From AP-15 sp963790875 (lineage in GTDB: Bacteria > Pseudomonadota > Alphaproteobacteria > ATCC43930 > CGMCC-115725): a DNA stretch of 64,000 nucleotides. The translations under genes and the position numbers were made by a program. Below are positions 33,863 through 43,223 of this stretch, piece by piece. The notes under the pieces are model-generated. The model saw nothing but the letters and a program-made list of their open reading frames with translations. It ran no database searches and had not been told where the DNA came from. Within the stretch, counting starts at the first letter, position 1, and each line of letters starts with the position of its first letter. The DNA is taken from contig CAWBQT010000023.1 of NCBI GenBank assembly GCA_963790875.1, positions 186,001-250,000 on the forward strand. Direction: 5' to 3'.

Positions 33863-36091
33863 ATGTCCGTAACGGCGCCGCCCGACGGGATCCGCGACGT
33901 CGACTTTGCCGACGCGCTTGGCGAGCGGTATTTGTCCTATGCGTTGTCGACGATCATGTCGCGTTCGCTGCCCGACGTTCGCGACGGACTGAAGCCGGTG
34001 CACCGGCGCATCTTGCATGCGATGCAGCAGCTGCGCCTCGACCCGGCCTCGGGCTATAAAAAATGCGCCCGCGTCGTCGGCGACGTGATCGGCAAGTTTC
34101 ACCCGCATGGTGAGCTCGCGGTCTATGACGCGCTGGTACGGCTCGCGCAGGATTTCGCACAGCGCTACCCGCTCGTCGACGGGCAAGGGAATTTCGGCAA
34201 TATCGACGGCGATAATGCCGCGGCGATGCGGTATACCGAAAGCCGATTGTCGGCGGTAGCGCAGGCGATGCTCGACGGCATCGATGAGGACGCCGTCGAT
34301 TTCCGGGCGACCTATGACGGCGAGGACCGCGAGCCTGTTGTCCTGCCGGGGCGTTTTCCGAACCTGCTTGCCAACGGCGCCTCCGGCATCGCCGTCGGCA
34401 TGGCGACGAGCATACCGCCGCACAATGCCGGCGAGTTGTGCGCCGCGTTGTTGCATTTGATCGAGGATCCGGCGTGCGGCGTCGATGCGCTGCACGTGCG
34501 ACTGCCCGGCCCGGATTTCCCGACCGGCGGCATCCTGGTCGAGCCGCCGGAAAACATTCGTCTTGCCTACGAGACCGGCCGCGGCAGCTTTCGCCTGCGA
34601 GCGCGCTGGACGAAGGAGGCGCTGGGGCACGGCGGCTATCGGATCGTCGTCAGCGAGATGCCGTTTCAAGTACCCAAGGGGCGGCTCGTCGAAAGGATCG
34701 CGACGCTGCTCGAAGAAAAAAAATTGCCGCTCCTTGCCGACATTCGCGACGAATTGACGGAGGATGTTCGCCTCGTCCTCGAACCGAAGACCCGCAATGT
34801 CAGCGCGGAGTTGTTGATGGAGCAGCTCTTCCGCCTGACCGAACTCGAGATCCGTGTACCGCTCAACCTCAACGTCCTCGATCTGTCGGGCGTGCCGCGG
34901 GTGATGAGCCTGAAGGAGGCGCTGCAGGCATTTCTCGACCATCGCCGCGAGGTGCTGCAGCGTCGGAGCCGGCATCGTCTTGCCGCGGTCGCGCGGCGCA
35001 TCGAGATTTTCGAGGGGCAGATCATCGTCTACCTCAATCTCGACGAGGTCATCCGCATTGTCCGCGAGGCCGCAGATCCCAAGGTTGAAATGATGGCGCG
35101 CTGGAGCCTCAGCGAGCTGCAGGCCGAGGCGATTTTGAATATGCGGCTGCGCGCCTTGCGCCGGCTCGAGGAAATCGCGCTCCGCCAGGAGCTCGACGGG
35201 CTATCGGCGGAGTCGAAATCGCTAGGCATCCTGTTGGCGAGCGAGCGACGTCAGTGGCGAGCGATTGCCGACGAACTCCGCGCCACCGCCGCCGAGTTCG
35301 GCGGGGACACGCCTCTTTGCCGCCGCCGCACGACGCTTGCCGCCGCCCCGGAGCCGGTCGACATCCCGGCCGAGGCCTTGGTCGAGCGCGAGCCTGTCAC
35401 CGTGGTCTGTTCGCAGAAGGGTTGGATCCGCACTATCAAGGGACACAACCTCTCGACCGCCGAGCAGAAATACAAGGAGGGGGATGGGCCGCGTTTTGCG
35501 GTCGCCGCCGAAACCACCGATCGGCTGATCATATTCGCGACCAATGGCCGGTTCTTCACGATCGGGGTCGATCGCCTGCCGGGGGGGCGCGGGCAAGGCG
35601 AACCGCTGCGTTTGATGGTGGATCTGGCGAACGAGCACGACATCGTCGCGATGTTTCCTTATCGGTCGGGCCAGGAGCTGCTGGTGGCGGCGAGCGACGG
35701 CCGCGGCTTTGTCGTCGACGGCGAAGAGGCGCTGGCGCAGACGCGCGCCGGCAAGCAAGTACTAACCCCGGCCGAGGGTGCCGTCGCCCGGATCTGCCTG
35801 CGCGCCGAGGACGGCGACGCCGTTGCTTTCGTCGGCGACAACCGTCGGATGCTGGTTGTCAAGCTCGACGACATCCCGCTGATGACGCGCGGTCGCGGCG
35901 TCATCCTGCAGCGCTACAAATCGGGCGGCCTCGCCGACGCCAAGGTGTTTCGGCTGGCCGACGGCTTGTCGTGGCGCCAGGGCGAGACCCGCACCCGCAC
36001 CGAAATGGACCTCGCGCAGTGGCTTGGTTCCCGTGGTGCCGCCGGCCACACCGCCCCGCAAGGCTTCCCGCGCTCAAACCGGTTCGGTTGA
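33863..36091 (+). CDS. parC: DNA topoisomerase IV subunit A
   Basis: This 742-residue type IIA topoisomerase subunit has DGLKPVHRRILHAM, the active-site Tyr in AMRYTESRLS, and a C-terminal beta-pinwheel region. I call it ParC rather than GyrA because parE lies 5 kb away in the window, the C-terminal domain is short, and no GyrA-box (QRRGGKG) is visible. The quinolone-resistance region reads HPHGELAVYDALVRL, so the residue matching E. coli ParC Ser80 is Leu. The ATG at 33863 follows CGATG; a weak GAGG lies upstream. It decatenates daughter chromosomes with ParE. Confidence 0.94.
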   Translation: MSVTAPPDGIRDVDFADALGERYLSYALSTIMSRSLPDVRDGLKPVHRRILHAMQQLRLDPASGYKKCARVVGDVIGKFHPHGELAVYDALVRLAQDFAQRYPLVDGQGNFGNIDGDNAAAMRYTESRLSAVAQAMLDGIDEDAVDFRATYDGEDREPVVLPGRFPNLLANGASGIAVGMATSIPPHNAGELCAALLHLIEDPACGVDALHVRLPGPDFPTGGILVEPPENIRLAYETGRGSFRLRARWTKEALGHGGYRIVVSEMPFQVPKGRLVERIATLLEEKKLPLLADIRDELTEDVRLVLEPKTRNVSAELLMEQLFRLTELEIRVPLNLNVLDLSGVPRVMSLKEALQAFLDHRREVLQRRSRHRLAAVARRIEIFEGQIIVYLNLDEVIRIVREAADPKVEMMARWSLSELQAEAILNMRLRALRRLEEIALRQELDGLSAESKSLGILLASERRQWRAIADELRATAAEFGGDTPLCRRRTTLAAAPEPVDIPAEALVEREPVTVVCSQKGWIRTIKGHNLSTAEQKYKEGDGPRFAVAAETTDRLIIFATNGRFFTIGVDRLPGGRGQGEPLRLMVDLANEHDIVAMFPYRSGQELLVAASDGRGFVVDGEEALAQTRAGKQVLTPAEGAVARICLRAEDGDAVAFVGDNRRMLVVKLDDIPLMTRGRGVILQRYKSGGLADAKVFRLADGLSWRQGETRTRTEMDLAQWLGSRGAAGHTAPQGFPRSNRFG

Positions 36092-36132
36092 ACTTAGCTT
36101 AAATTTGGCGGTTTCATCACGATGCCGCGGCG

Positions 36133-36234
36133 GACACGGAGAAGAAAGAGGACTTGGAATACATTGATCACTCCTCTTTCTGGTGGCGTCCGGGAAGTTC
36201 GATCTCGTGGAAAAACCTCCGTGATCTCCGTGTC
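36133..36234. repeat. Nested inverted-repeat element downstream of parC
   Basis: GACACGGAGA (36133-36142) is the exact reverse complement of TCTCCGTGTC (36225-36234). Inside it, GAAAGAGGA (36144-36152) pairs with TCCTCTTTC (36172-36180). The sequence CCTCCGTGATCTCCGTGTC resembles a dispersed short repeat known from many bacterial genomes (recognised from memory). The 437 bp from parC (36091) to the TusA-like start (36529) holds no gene that I can support. It has A+T-richer stretches than its neighbours, such as the part from 36270 to 36340. Confidence 0.6.
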
Positions 36235-36528
36235 TCTGTGGTGAATTGCTCTTTTGGGTTCAGTCCTATTTCATGATGGTGACCATATTTGGCATTGGAA
36301 CCTCGCATCATTACAGGCGTAATTATAAGCTGATCAGCCAAATCGGCAATCGCTGGATCGCAGACGGAACAGAAAGGGGGCAGAAGATGGTGAATGCGTC
36401 GTGAGAATTCCAGGGGTTCGGCCCGTGACCCAGATAAGCCGGGCGCCGACGAATTGTCGCGCTCAGGTACTCACTACTATTCATCCCGTTCCGGGTTAGA
36501 ATCGGGTATCTCTTTTGTGAGCCTGCCG

Positions 36529-36780
36529 ATGACGCAACCAGCTACTGCTGAAGCCGCCGCGACCCTCGATACGATCGGCCTCTTGTGCCCGCTGCCGGTG
36601 CTGAAAGCGCGGCGGGCGTTGAAACCGCTCGCCCCCGGGGCGGTGCTCGAAGTGCTGGCAACCGACCCCGGTGCGGTCAAGGATTTTGAGCATTTCTGCC
36701 GTACCACCGGCTGTGAGCTGCTGGAGTTGTTCGAAGAACCGGGCGGCGTTCTCCGCTTCCGCATCAAGAAACCGGGCTGA
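36529..36780 (+). CDS. TusA/SirA-like sulfurtransferase family protein
   Basis: This 83-residue protein has the CPxP motif with the active Cys (GLLCPLPVLKARRAL), then GAVLEVLATDPGAVKDFEHFCRTTGCELLEL with the second conserved helix. TusA family proteins carry persulfide sulfur for tRNA thiolation, molybdenum cofactor or sulfur oxidation. The ATG at 36529 follows a spacer that holds no good Shine-Dalgarno; the longer frame has no similarity. It lies 11 bp upstream of the iron alcohol dehydrogenase gene, so both may share a transcript. Confidence 0.88.
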   Translation: MTQPATAEAAATLDTIGLLCPLPVLKARRALKPLAPGAVLEVLATDPGAVKDFEHFCRTTGCELLELFEEPGGVLRFRIKKPG

Positions 36781-36791
36781 GGGAGGCCGCC

Positions 36792-37952
36792 ATGCCTGCG
36801 ATGATCACGGCGCCGCGGCTGATCTCGGTCGGCGGCGGCGCGCTCGTCGAGTTGCCGGGCGTTCTGCAGAGCCTTGGCCTCGCCCGACCGCTGGTCGTGA
36901 CCGACCCCTATATCCAAGGCTGCGGCATTTTTGACCGGGTGGCGGCATTGCTCGACCGGGTGCCGATCCGCTGGTCGATCTTTCCTGACACGGTGCCCGA
37001 TCCGACGACCGCCGTCGTCGAAGAGGGCACGCGCCGCCTCAGCGCAGGCGATTACGATTGCCTGATCGCAGTCGGCGGCGGCAGCTCGATCGACACCGCA
37101 AAAGCGATCAGCGTGCTTGCTGCCAACGGCGGGAGGATGCGGGATTGGAAGGTCCCGGCGGTAATCCCGCAAAAGGGGCCTCCCCTGGTGGCGATCCCGA
37201 CGACGGCCGGAACCGGCTCGGAGGTCACCCGGTTCACCGTCATCACCGATACGGAAACCGACGAAAAGATGCTGATCGCGGGTCTCGCCTGCTGTCCGCT
37301 GGCGGCGATCGTCGACTACGAGCTCACTCTATCGATGCCGTTACGTCTGACCGCCGACACCGGGCTCGACAGCCTGACCCACGCGATCGAGGCCTATGTC
37401 AGCCGCCGCGCCGGCCCCTTCACCGACGGTCTCGCCAGGCACGCGATGGCGCTGATCGCGCGCCATATCCGCACCGCCTGTGCCGAGCCCGACAATCGAA
37501 CGGCGCGCGAAGCGATGATGCTGGGCGCGATGACGGCCGGCATGGCGTTTTCGAATTCGAGCATCGCCTTGGTCCATGGCATGAGCCGGCCGATCGGCGC
37601 CTTCTTTCATGTGCCGCACGGCCTGTCGAACGCGATGCTGCTGCCCGAGATCACCGCCTTTTCGGCACCGGCGGCGCTCGACCGCTACGCCGACTGCGCG
37701 CGGGCGATGGGCATCGCCGAGGAGGGCGAAGGAAGCCAGGGCGCGGTGGCGCGCCTGATCGACGAATTGCGCCGGCTGAACCAGGATTTGCGGGTGCCGA
37801 GCCCGCGTGCTTACGGTATCGACGCGGCGCGTTACGAGGAATTGCTGCCGGTGATGGCGCGCCAGGCACTGGCTTCGGGCTCGCCGGCCAACAACCCGCG
37901 GGTCCCGACCGACGACGAGATCGTCGAACTGTACCGCCGGGTCTACGGGTGA
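36792..37952 (+). CDS. Iron-containing (group III) alcohol dehydrogenase
   Basis: This 386-residue protein is a complete Fe-ADH. GGGSSIDTAKAI binds NAD. The iron ligands are expected in the segments GLDSLTHAIEAY (Asp, His) and VHGMSRPIGAFFHVPHG (two His). It oxidises an alcohol or reduces an aldehyde; the substrate is not known. It starts with an ATG 11 bp after the TusA-like stop, following GAGGGAGG. It is convergent with the Rieske ferredoxin gene. Confidence 0.95.
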   Translation: MPAMITAPRLISVGGGALVELPGVLQSLGLARPLVVTDPYIQGCGIFDRVAALLDRVPIRWSIFPDTVPDPTTAVVEEGTRRLSAGDYDCLIAVGGGSSIDTAKAISVLAANGGRMRDWKVPAVIPQKGPPLVAIPTTAGTGSEVTRFTVITDTETDEKMLIAGLACCPLAAIVDYELTLSMPLRLTADTGLDSLTHAIEAYVSRRAGPFTDGLARHAMALIARHIRTACAEPDNRTAREAMMLGAMTAGMAFSNSSIALVHGMSRPIGAFFHVPHGLSNAMLLPEITAFSAPAALDRYADCARAMGIAEEGEGSQGAVARLIDELRRLNQDLRVPSPRAYGIDAARYEELLPVMARQALASGSPANNPRVPTDDEIVELYRRVYG

Positions 37953-37971
37953 GGCCCGGCATCGTGATTTT

Positions 37972-38295
37972 TTAGGCGAGCCTGACCTCGATCTCGTCGC
38001 CGCTGACGCGGACTGGGTAGGTTTTCAAGTCTTCGGTGGCGGGCGGGTCGAGCACCTTGCCGGTCCGGATGTCGAAACGCGCAGCATGCAGCGGGCATTC
38101 GATCGCATTGCCGTCGAGCCAGCCATCCGACAGGCAGGCATAGGCGTGGGTGCAGACATTGTCGGTCGCGAAGAGATCGCCGTCGTAGTCGTAGATCGCG
38201 ATCGACTGGCCGCCGACCTCGACCCCGATGACTTCACCGGCAGCCAAGTCGCGGCGCCCGGCCGCTCGCATCCAGCCCTTCTCTTCGACGCTCAT
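37972..38295 (-). CDS. Rieske 2Fe-2S ferredoxin (dioxygenase or non-heme oxygenase type)
   Basis: This 107-residue protein has the Rieske cluster site Cys48-x-His50 (CTHAYACLSDG) and Cys67-x2-His70 (ECPLHAARFD). It has no membrane segment, so it is a soluble ferredoxin rather than the bc1 Rieske. It would deliver electrons to a ring-hydroxylating or similar oxygenase, but no oxygenase gene is adjacent in this window. It is convergent with the Fe-ADH gene, with a 19-bp gap. Confidence 0.93.
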   Translation of the reverse strand: MSVEEKGWMRAAGRRDLAAGEVIGVEVGGQSIAIYDYDGDLFATDNVCTHAYACLSDGWLDGNAIECPLHAARFDIRTGKVLDPPATEDLKTYPVRVSGDEIEVRLA

Positions 38296-38428
38296 CCTTC
38301 ACCTTCCCGATCGCCGAATTCCCGATCGCATCGGCCACCGGCGAATGCAAGCGCCAAGACGCGGGCCGCAAAGGCAAAGCCGCGGAATCCTCGGAAACCC
38401 ACGTCAACGCGATGATCGTAAACTTGTC

Positions 38429-39871
38429 TCAGGGGCGGGCGACGATCCGCGGCGGACGGGCGAGAAAGGCGGGTAGATCCTCGCCGAAACCGACGGTCCG
38501 CGACGTGTCGGCATCTTTTGGGTTACGTACCGGCGGCGGCGCTCGACGCCGCGCCGCGCCATCCGAGGCCGTCACAGGCCCGCCATTCCCCGGTTGCATC
38601 GGCGCGCTCGCAACCGAGCGACGAGGCCGGCGCTCCGCCGGGAAGGAGGGGCGGGACGGCTCGGCGTGAGCGTTGCGCGGCGCGCGGGAGGCGTGCACCG
38701 TTCGTCGCGGCCGCCGTCCGTCCCGCTCGTCGTAGACCAGCTCTGCCGCCGCGATCCCGTCGATCGTGGCCGGCGCGATCTCGGCGCCGATCAGTTTGAC
38801 GATTGCCGCGACCGCCTTTCCGTCTTCGGGTGCAGCGAGCATGAACGATCGTCCGGAACGTCCGGCGCGGCCGGTGCGGCCTATCCGGTGAACGTAGTCT
38901 TCGGCGTGAACTGGTACGTCGAAGCAGAAGACATGGCTCATTTCCTTGATGTCGAGGCCCCGCGCCGCGACATCGCTGGCGACGAGCAGACGGATTTCAC
39001 CGCGACGGAAGCGCTCCAGGGTGTCGGTGCGCTTCGGTTGCGCCATGTCGCCGTGCAGCGCCGCCGCATCGAAGCCGTGCCGCACCAGCGATTTGTGGAG
39101 GATGTCGACATCCCGCTTGCGATTGCAGAAGATCAGCGCGTTCTTGACGTCTTCGGCGCGGATCAGTCGGCGCAGCGCCTCGCGCTTGTCGAACGGCTCG
39201 ACGACAGCCAACGATTGGACGACGGTTGCTGCCGGCGAGGCCGGCGGGGCGACGGCAATTTCGACCGGGTCATTGAGGAAGGCATCGCCCAGTCGGCGGA
39301 TTTCCGGCGGCATCGTTGCCGAAAAGAACAATGTCTGGCGGCTTTTCGGCAGCAGCGCGACGATGCGCTCGACATCCGGGATGAACCCCATATCGAGCAT
39401 TCGGTCGGCCTCGTCGATCACTAGCAACCGCACGTCCGAAAACAGGATCTTGCCGCGCCCGTAAAGGTCGAGGAGACGTCCGGGCGTGGCGATCAGCACA
39501 TCAACTCCCCGGTCGAGTTTACGCTCCTGGTCGACAAAGCTTTCGCCGCCGATCAGCAGCGCCATCGTCAGGCGATGATGTTTGCCGTAAAGCTCGAAAG
39601 AAGCTGCGACCTGGGTCGCCAGTTCGCGCGTCGGTTCGAGGATCAGCGAACGCGGCATGCGCGCTCGGTTGCGCCCGGCCGCCAGCCTGTCGATCATCGG
39701 CAGGACAAAACTTGCCGTCTTGCCGGTGCCCGTCTGCGCGCAACCGAGCACGTCCCGACCTCGCTGGACGTGCGGGATGGCTTTCTCCTGGATCGGTGTG
39801 GGGTTCGTATAGCCCGCTTCGGATACCGCTTGAAGAACTTCAGGCGACAGATCTAATTCAGCAAAACCCAT
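38429..39871 (-). CDS. DEAD-box ATP-dependent RNA helicase (RhlE-like)
   Basis: This 480-residue helicase has the Q motif (YTNPTPIQ), Walker A AQTGTGKT, PTRELA, DEAD, SAT and HRIGRTGR, covering both RecA-like domains. The C-terminal tail of about 100 residues is Arg/Pro-rich (RRPRRTVHASRAP and so on), which in this family binds RNA nonspecifically. It is the last gene of a minus-strand run csp, infA, helicase, all RNA related. The upstream A/T-rich spacer before 40017 could hold a promoter. RhlE-like helicases act in cold adaptation and ribosome maturation. Confidence 0.94.
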   Translation of the reverse strand: MGFAELDLSPEVLQAVSEAGYTNPTPIQEKAIPHVQRGRDVLGCAQTGTGKTASFVLPMIDRLAAGRNRARMPRSLILEPTRELATQVAASFELYGKHHRLTMALLIGGESFVDQERKLDRGVDVLIATPGRLLDLYGRGKILFSDVRLLVIDEADRMLDMGFIPDVERIVALLPKSRQTLFFSATMPPEIRRLGDAFLNDPVEIAVAPPASPAATVVQSLAVVEPFDKREALRRLIRAEDVKNALIFCNRKRDVDILHKSLVRHGFDAAALHGDMAQPKRTDTLERFRRGEIRLLVASDVAARGLDIKEMSHVFCFDVPVHAEDYVHRIGRTGRAGRSGRSFMLAAPEDGKAVAAIVKLIGAEIAPATIDGIAAAELVYDERDGRRPRRTVHASRAPRNAHAEPSRPSFPAERRPRRSVASAPMQPGNGGPVTASDGAARRRAPPPVRNPKDADTSRTVGFGEDLPAFLARPPRIVARP

Positions 39872-40017
39872 CGAAAAGTTGCAACCTTTTTGTAATAGTT
39901 TTGTATCTCGCAGTTACCCCTTTAAGTCGGGACCGCGGTGATAGATGTCAAACGATTTTTTACCGGCGAGCTATGTTCGCCGCACAAGGCTGATCGGACG
40001 AGCAGCGACCCACCGCA

Positions 40018-40287
40018 TCAGCGGCGACGGTATTGCGGACGCGGCGCCATCGGCGGTGCCGCACGCTCGTCCTTGTGACGGAAATTGATCCTACCCTTTG
40101 ACAAGTCATAAGGGGTCATCTCCACTGTGACCCGATCGCCGGCAAGGATCCGAATGCGATTTTTTTTCATTCTCCCTGAAGAATAGGCGAGGGTCTCATG
40201 CCCGTTGTCGAGTCGCACGCGAAATCGAGCGTCGGGCAATAGCTCGAGAACCGTTCCTTCGAACTCGATCGGATCTTCTTTGGCCAA
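40018..40287 (-). CDS. infA: Translation initiation factor IF-1
   Basis: This 89-residue S1-fold protein starts MAKEDPIEFEGTVLELLPDA and has RMKKNRIRILAGDRVTVEMTPYDL, the IF-1 core. The core is about 72 residues; the last 15 (DERAAPPMAPRPQYRRR) are a basic, proline-rich extension not in E. coli IF-1. It binds the A site of the 30S subunit. It lies between the csp gene and the DEAD-box helicase gene in the same direction. Confidence 0.96.
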   Translation of the reverse strand: MAKEDPIEFEGTVLELLPDARFRVRLDNGHETLAYSSGRMKKNRIRILAGDRVTVEMTPYDLSKGRINFRHKDERAAPPMAPRPQYRRR

Positions 40288-40307
40288 ACAGATCTCCCGC
40301 TAAGGAA

Positions 40308-40327
40308 CGGGGGCGCTCCGGCCCCCG
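40308..40327. terminator. GC hairpin between csp and infA
   Basis: CGGGGGC (40308-40314) pairs with GCCCCCG (40321-40327), a 7-bp stem with a 6-base loop, in the 60 bp between the csp stop and the infA start. On the minus strand it is not followed by a T-run, so it may be a weak terminator, processing site or attenuator that lets some transcription into infA. Confidence 0.4.
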
Positions 40328-40347
40328 CACGTCAATTCCATTCTCCC

Positions 40348-40554
40348 TCAGGCCTGGCGCAGGTTCACGGCCGACACCCGACCGCGCTGGCCTTGCTCGA
40401 GCTCGTAGGTGAGCCTTTGACCTTCGCGCAGATTGTCCATACCGGCGCGCTCGACGGCGGAGATGTGCACGAACACATCGGCACCGCCGCTTTCGGGCTG
40501 AATGAAGCCATAGCCCTTTTGCGCGTTGAACCATTTGACCGTACCGGTCGTCAT
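40348..40554 (-). CDS. Cold-shock protein CspA family
   Basis: This 68-residue single cold-shock domain has the RNP1 motif KGYGFI and RNP2 VFVHIS (MTTGTVKWFNAQKGYGFI start). It is a nucleic-acid chaperone. The ATG at 40554 follows GGAGTT on the minus strand; an upstream in-frame start would add five residues. It is the first of the csp-infA-helicase group. Confidence 0.96.
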   Translation of the reverse strand: MTTGTVKWFNAQKGYGFIQPESGGADVFVHISAVERAGMDNLREGQRLTYELEQGQRGRVSAVNLRQA

Positions 40555-40845
40555 CAGCAGGAACTCCAACTAGCATAGAGGCCGCCGCGCGAATGCACGG
40601 CGCATCGGACATCGATTGGCTCGGAGGAAACGGTGGGCGATCGCCAGACGAACGCAGTCCCGGAACGCCGAACCCAAACGGGTCGACACGCCTTAGGTAG
40701 TCGGCGCCGACGCCCGGCGCAAGAAATCTTTGGGCCCTATTGTCTGACCGGGGCGCGCGGCCGTTCGGTTCGCCCCGCAGGGCACGGAGCGACAGCGAGA
40801 GAAGGCGGGCAGTCCGCGGGGTGAGGTTGCCGCGAAGCCCCTCTT

Positions 40846-42843
40846 CTATACGTCGAGGTCGCGAGCGAACCGGGCGTTTTTTTGGATATAGTCGAAGCGC
40901 AGCTCGGCGCGTCGGCCCATCAAGGTCTCGACCAGCGCCCGGGCGCGTGCGAACTGCTCGCCGGCATCGTCGATCGCGGTGCGGTCGGGTTTCCGCGGCA
41001 GCTTGACGCGCAGCAAGATCCGGTGTGCCGGATCCATTGTCGTGCTCTTCAAGTAACGCGCCGGCATCTCGCCGAGGCCCTTGAAGCGGCTGATCTCGAC
41101 TTTGCCGCGGCCGGCGAAGACCTCGGCGAGGAGCGCCTCGCGATCAGCGTCGTCGCGCGCGTAGAGGGTGGTCTCGCCCTGAGAGAGACGATAGAGCGGT
41201 GGCAATGCCAGATGCAGGTGCCCGTTCTCGACGAGGATCGGCATCTCCTGGAAAAAGAAGGTCATCAATAGCGACGCAATGTGCGCACCGTCGACATCGG
41301 CGTCGGTCATGATGATGACCCGCTCGTAGCGTAGCGCCTCGTCACGGTAGCTCGCCCCCGAGCCGGCGCCGAGCGCCTGGATGATGTCGGACAGCTCCTG
41401 GTTGGCGCGCATTTTTTCGACTGACGCGCTGGCGACATTGAGGATCTTGCCGCGCAACGGCAGGATCGCCTGGGTCTCGCGGTCGCGCGCCTGCTTGGCC
41501 GAGCCGCCGGCACTGTCGCCCTCGACGAGAAAGATCTCGGTCCCGGCCGCGCTGTCTCGGCTGCAATCGGCGAGTTTTCCGGGCAGCCGCAACTTGCGGG
41601 TCGCGGTCTTGCGCGCGAGTTCGCGTTCTTGCCGTCGCCGTTGCCGGTCTTCGGCGCGCTCGGCGATGCGGTCGAGCAGCAGCCGCGCGACGGCCGGATC
41701 GGCGCCGAGCCAGTGGTCAAAATGGTCCTTGACCGCATTCTCGACGAGGCGGCCCGCCTCGGCAGAGGTGAGCCGTTCTTTGGTCTGCCCTTGAAACTGC
41801 GGTTCCCGCATGAACAGCGACAAAATCATTACCGCGCCGGTCGTGACGTCCTCGCCGGTCGCCTGGGCGACGCGGCGATTGCCGACGAGCTCGGCATACG
41901 ATCTGACACCCCGCAGCAGCGCGCTGCGCAGCCCGGTTTCGTGGGTGCCGCCCTCGGGAGTCGGCACGGTGTTGCAATAGGAGAGGCTGAAAGCGTCCTC
42001 GTCGTCTTCGGGCCAGGCGATCGCCCATTCGACGCCGCCGCCCTCGGGAAAGTCTACCCGACCGATGAATTGTCGCGGCGTCAGCATCGCCCGGCCGTCG
42101 AGACTTGCCGCGAGAAAATCAGCAAGACCGCCGGGGAAATGAAGACGCGCCTCGGCCGGGACGTTGTCCGGGCGCGGCATCGACGAGTCACAGCTCCAGC
42201 GGATCTCGAGACCGCCATGCAGAAATGCCTTGGAGCGCGCCATCCGATAGAGAAGCGCCGGGCGAAACCCCTGTTCGCCAAAGATCTCAGGGTCGGGACG
42301 AAAGCGCAGGCTGGTGCCGCGGCGATTGGCGACCGGTCCGCTTTCCGTCAGCGCACCGCAAGGTCGGCCGCGGCGGTAGGATTGGCGCCACAGACGCCGG
42401 TCGCGAGCCACCTCGACCTCGAACGCGTCGGACAACGCATTGACGACCGAAACGCCGACGCCGTGCAAACCGCCGGCGGTGCGATAGGCATCGCCGCCGA
42501 ACTTGCCCCCGGAGTGTAAGGTCGTCAGGATGACCTCGAGGGCCGACTTGTCCGGGAAGCGCGGATGTGGGTCTACCGGGATGCCGCGGCCATTGTCGCG
42601 GACCGTCAGCCAGTTGCCGGCGGCGAGCTCGATCTCAATGCGAGTGGCATGACCCGCCACCGCCTCGTCCATAGCGTTGTCGAGCAGCTCGGCGGCGAGG
42701 TGGTGCAAACCGCGTTCGTCAGTGCTGCCGATATACATGCCGGGCCGGCGGCGGACCGGTTCCAGCCCTTCGAGGACCTCGATGTCCTTCGCAGAATAGC
42801 TGTCGCCGGGTTTTGCCGAGGGATGATCGAAGAGGTCGGGCAT
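40846..42843 (-). CDS. parE: DNA topoisomerase IV subunit B
   Basis: This 665-residue type IIA ATPase subunit has the GHKL ATP site (ELLDNAMDEAVAG), GRGIPV, LHSGGKF, HGVGVSVVNALS and the TOPRIM motif EGDSAGGSAKQARDR. The sequence lacks a GyrB-size insert and ends in FARDLDV, so ParE fits; its partner parC is 5 kb upstream on the other strand. The ATG at 42843 was chosen because the family start MPDLFDHPS falls here; the open frame further upstream is unrelated. Confidence 0.96.
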   Translation of the reverse strand: MPDLFDHPSAKPGDSYSAKDIEVLEGLEPVRRRPGMYIGSTDERGLHHLAAELLDNAMDEAVAGHATRIEIELAAGNWLTVRDNGRGIPVDPHPRFPDKSALEVILTTLHSGGKFGGDAYRTAGGLHGVGVSVVNALSDAFEVEVARDRRLWRQSYRRGRPCGALTESGPVANRRGTSLRFRPDPEIFGEQGFRPALLYRMARSKAFLHGGLEIRWSCDSSMPRPDNVPAEARLHFPGGLADFLAASLDGRAMLTPRQFIGRVDFPEGGGVEWAIAWPEDDEDAFSLSYCNTVPTPEGGTHETGLRSALLRGVRSYAELVGNRRVAQATGEDVTTGAVMILSLFMREPQFQGQTKERLTSAEAGRLVENAVKDHFDHWLGADPAVARLLLDRIAERAEDRQRRRQERELARKTATRKLRLPGKLADCSRDSAAGTEIFLVEGDSAGGSAKQARDRETQAILPLRGKILNVASASVEKMRANQELSDIIQALGAGSGASYRDEALRYERVIIMTDADVDGAHIASLLMTFFFQEMPILVENGHLHLALPPLYRLSQGETTLYARDDADREALLAEVFAGRGKVEISRFKGLGEMPARYLKSTTMDPAHRILLRVKLPRKPDRTAIDDAGEQFARARALVETLMGRRAELRFDYIQKNARFARDLDV

Positions 42844-43019
42844 CGCTCGAATATAAGGCGCCAACCGGCGCGCGCAAGCAGCATCAGGTGTTCGTTTCGG
42901 TCGGCAGCAACTAGATGTGGGACCGGCCAAATCCGACGCATCGCCGTCGCATCCGGCTCCCGCAGACGCCTGCCGACCCCGCGGGAACCGACGGCGCGCG
43001 TTCGGGTGTTTTCCCGATG

Positions 43020-43223
43020 ATGACAAACGAGCGCAAGATTTGGGAGGCGGCCTTGATGCTGGTGCGCCGCCACGGCGTCGAGGCGCCGAAGATTGCCGAA
43101 CACGAGGCGCGCCGTTTGCGCAGCGGCGGCGACGAGCTGACCTGCGTCGTCTGGTGCTGGATCGCCCGGGCGACGACGGAGTTGCTTCGCGCGAACCCGC
43201 AAAAGGATGAGCGCATCCATTGA
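43020..43223 (+). CDS. Small hypothetical protein (DUF6961-like)
   Basis: This 67-residue protein reads MTNERKIWEAALMLVRRHG then a helical stretch to WIARATTELLRANP. It resembles short alphaproteobacterial proteins of the DUF6961 type as I recall them, possibly a small helical protein in a toxin-antitoxin-like or regulatory setting; no function is claimed. Another in-frame ATG sits at 43017, adding one Met. It is divergent from parE. It ends in the same reading frame in which an msrB remnant follows. Confidence 0.6.
   Translation: MTNERKIWEAALMLVRRHGVEAPKIAEHEARRLRSGGDELTCVVWCWIARATTELLRANPQKDERIH

Noticed and set aside
33395..34975. 526-codon minus-strand frame opposite recO and parC
   Set aside because: Antisense shadow of conserved genes, no recognisable domain.
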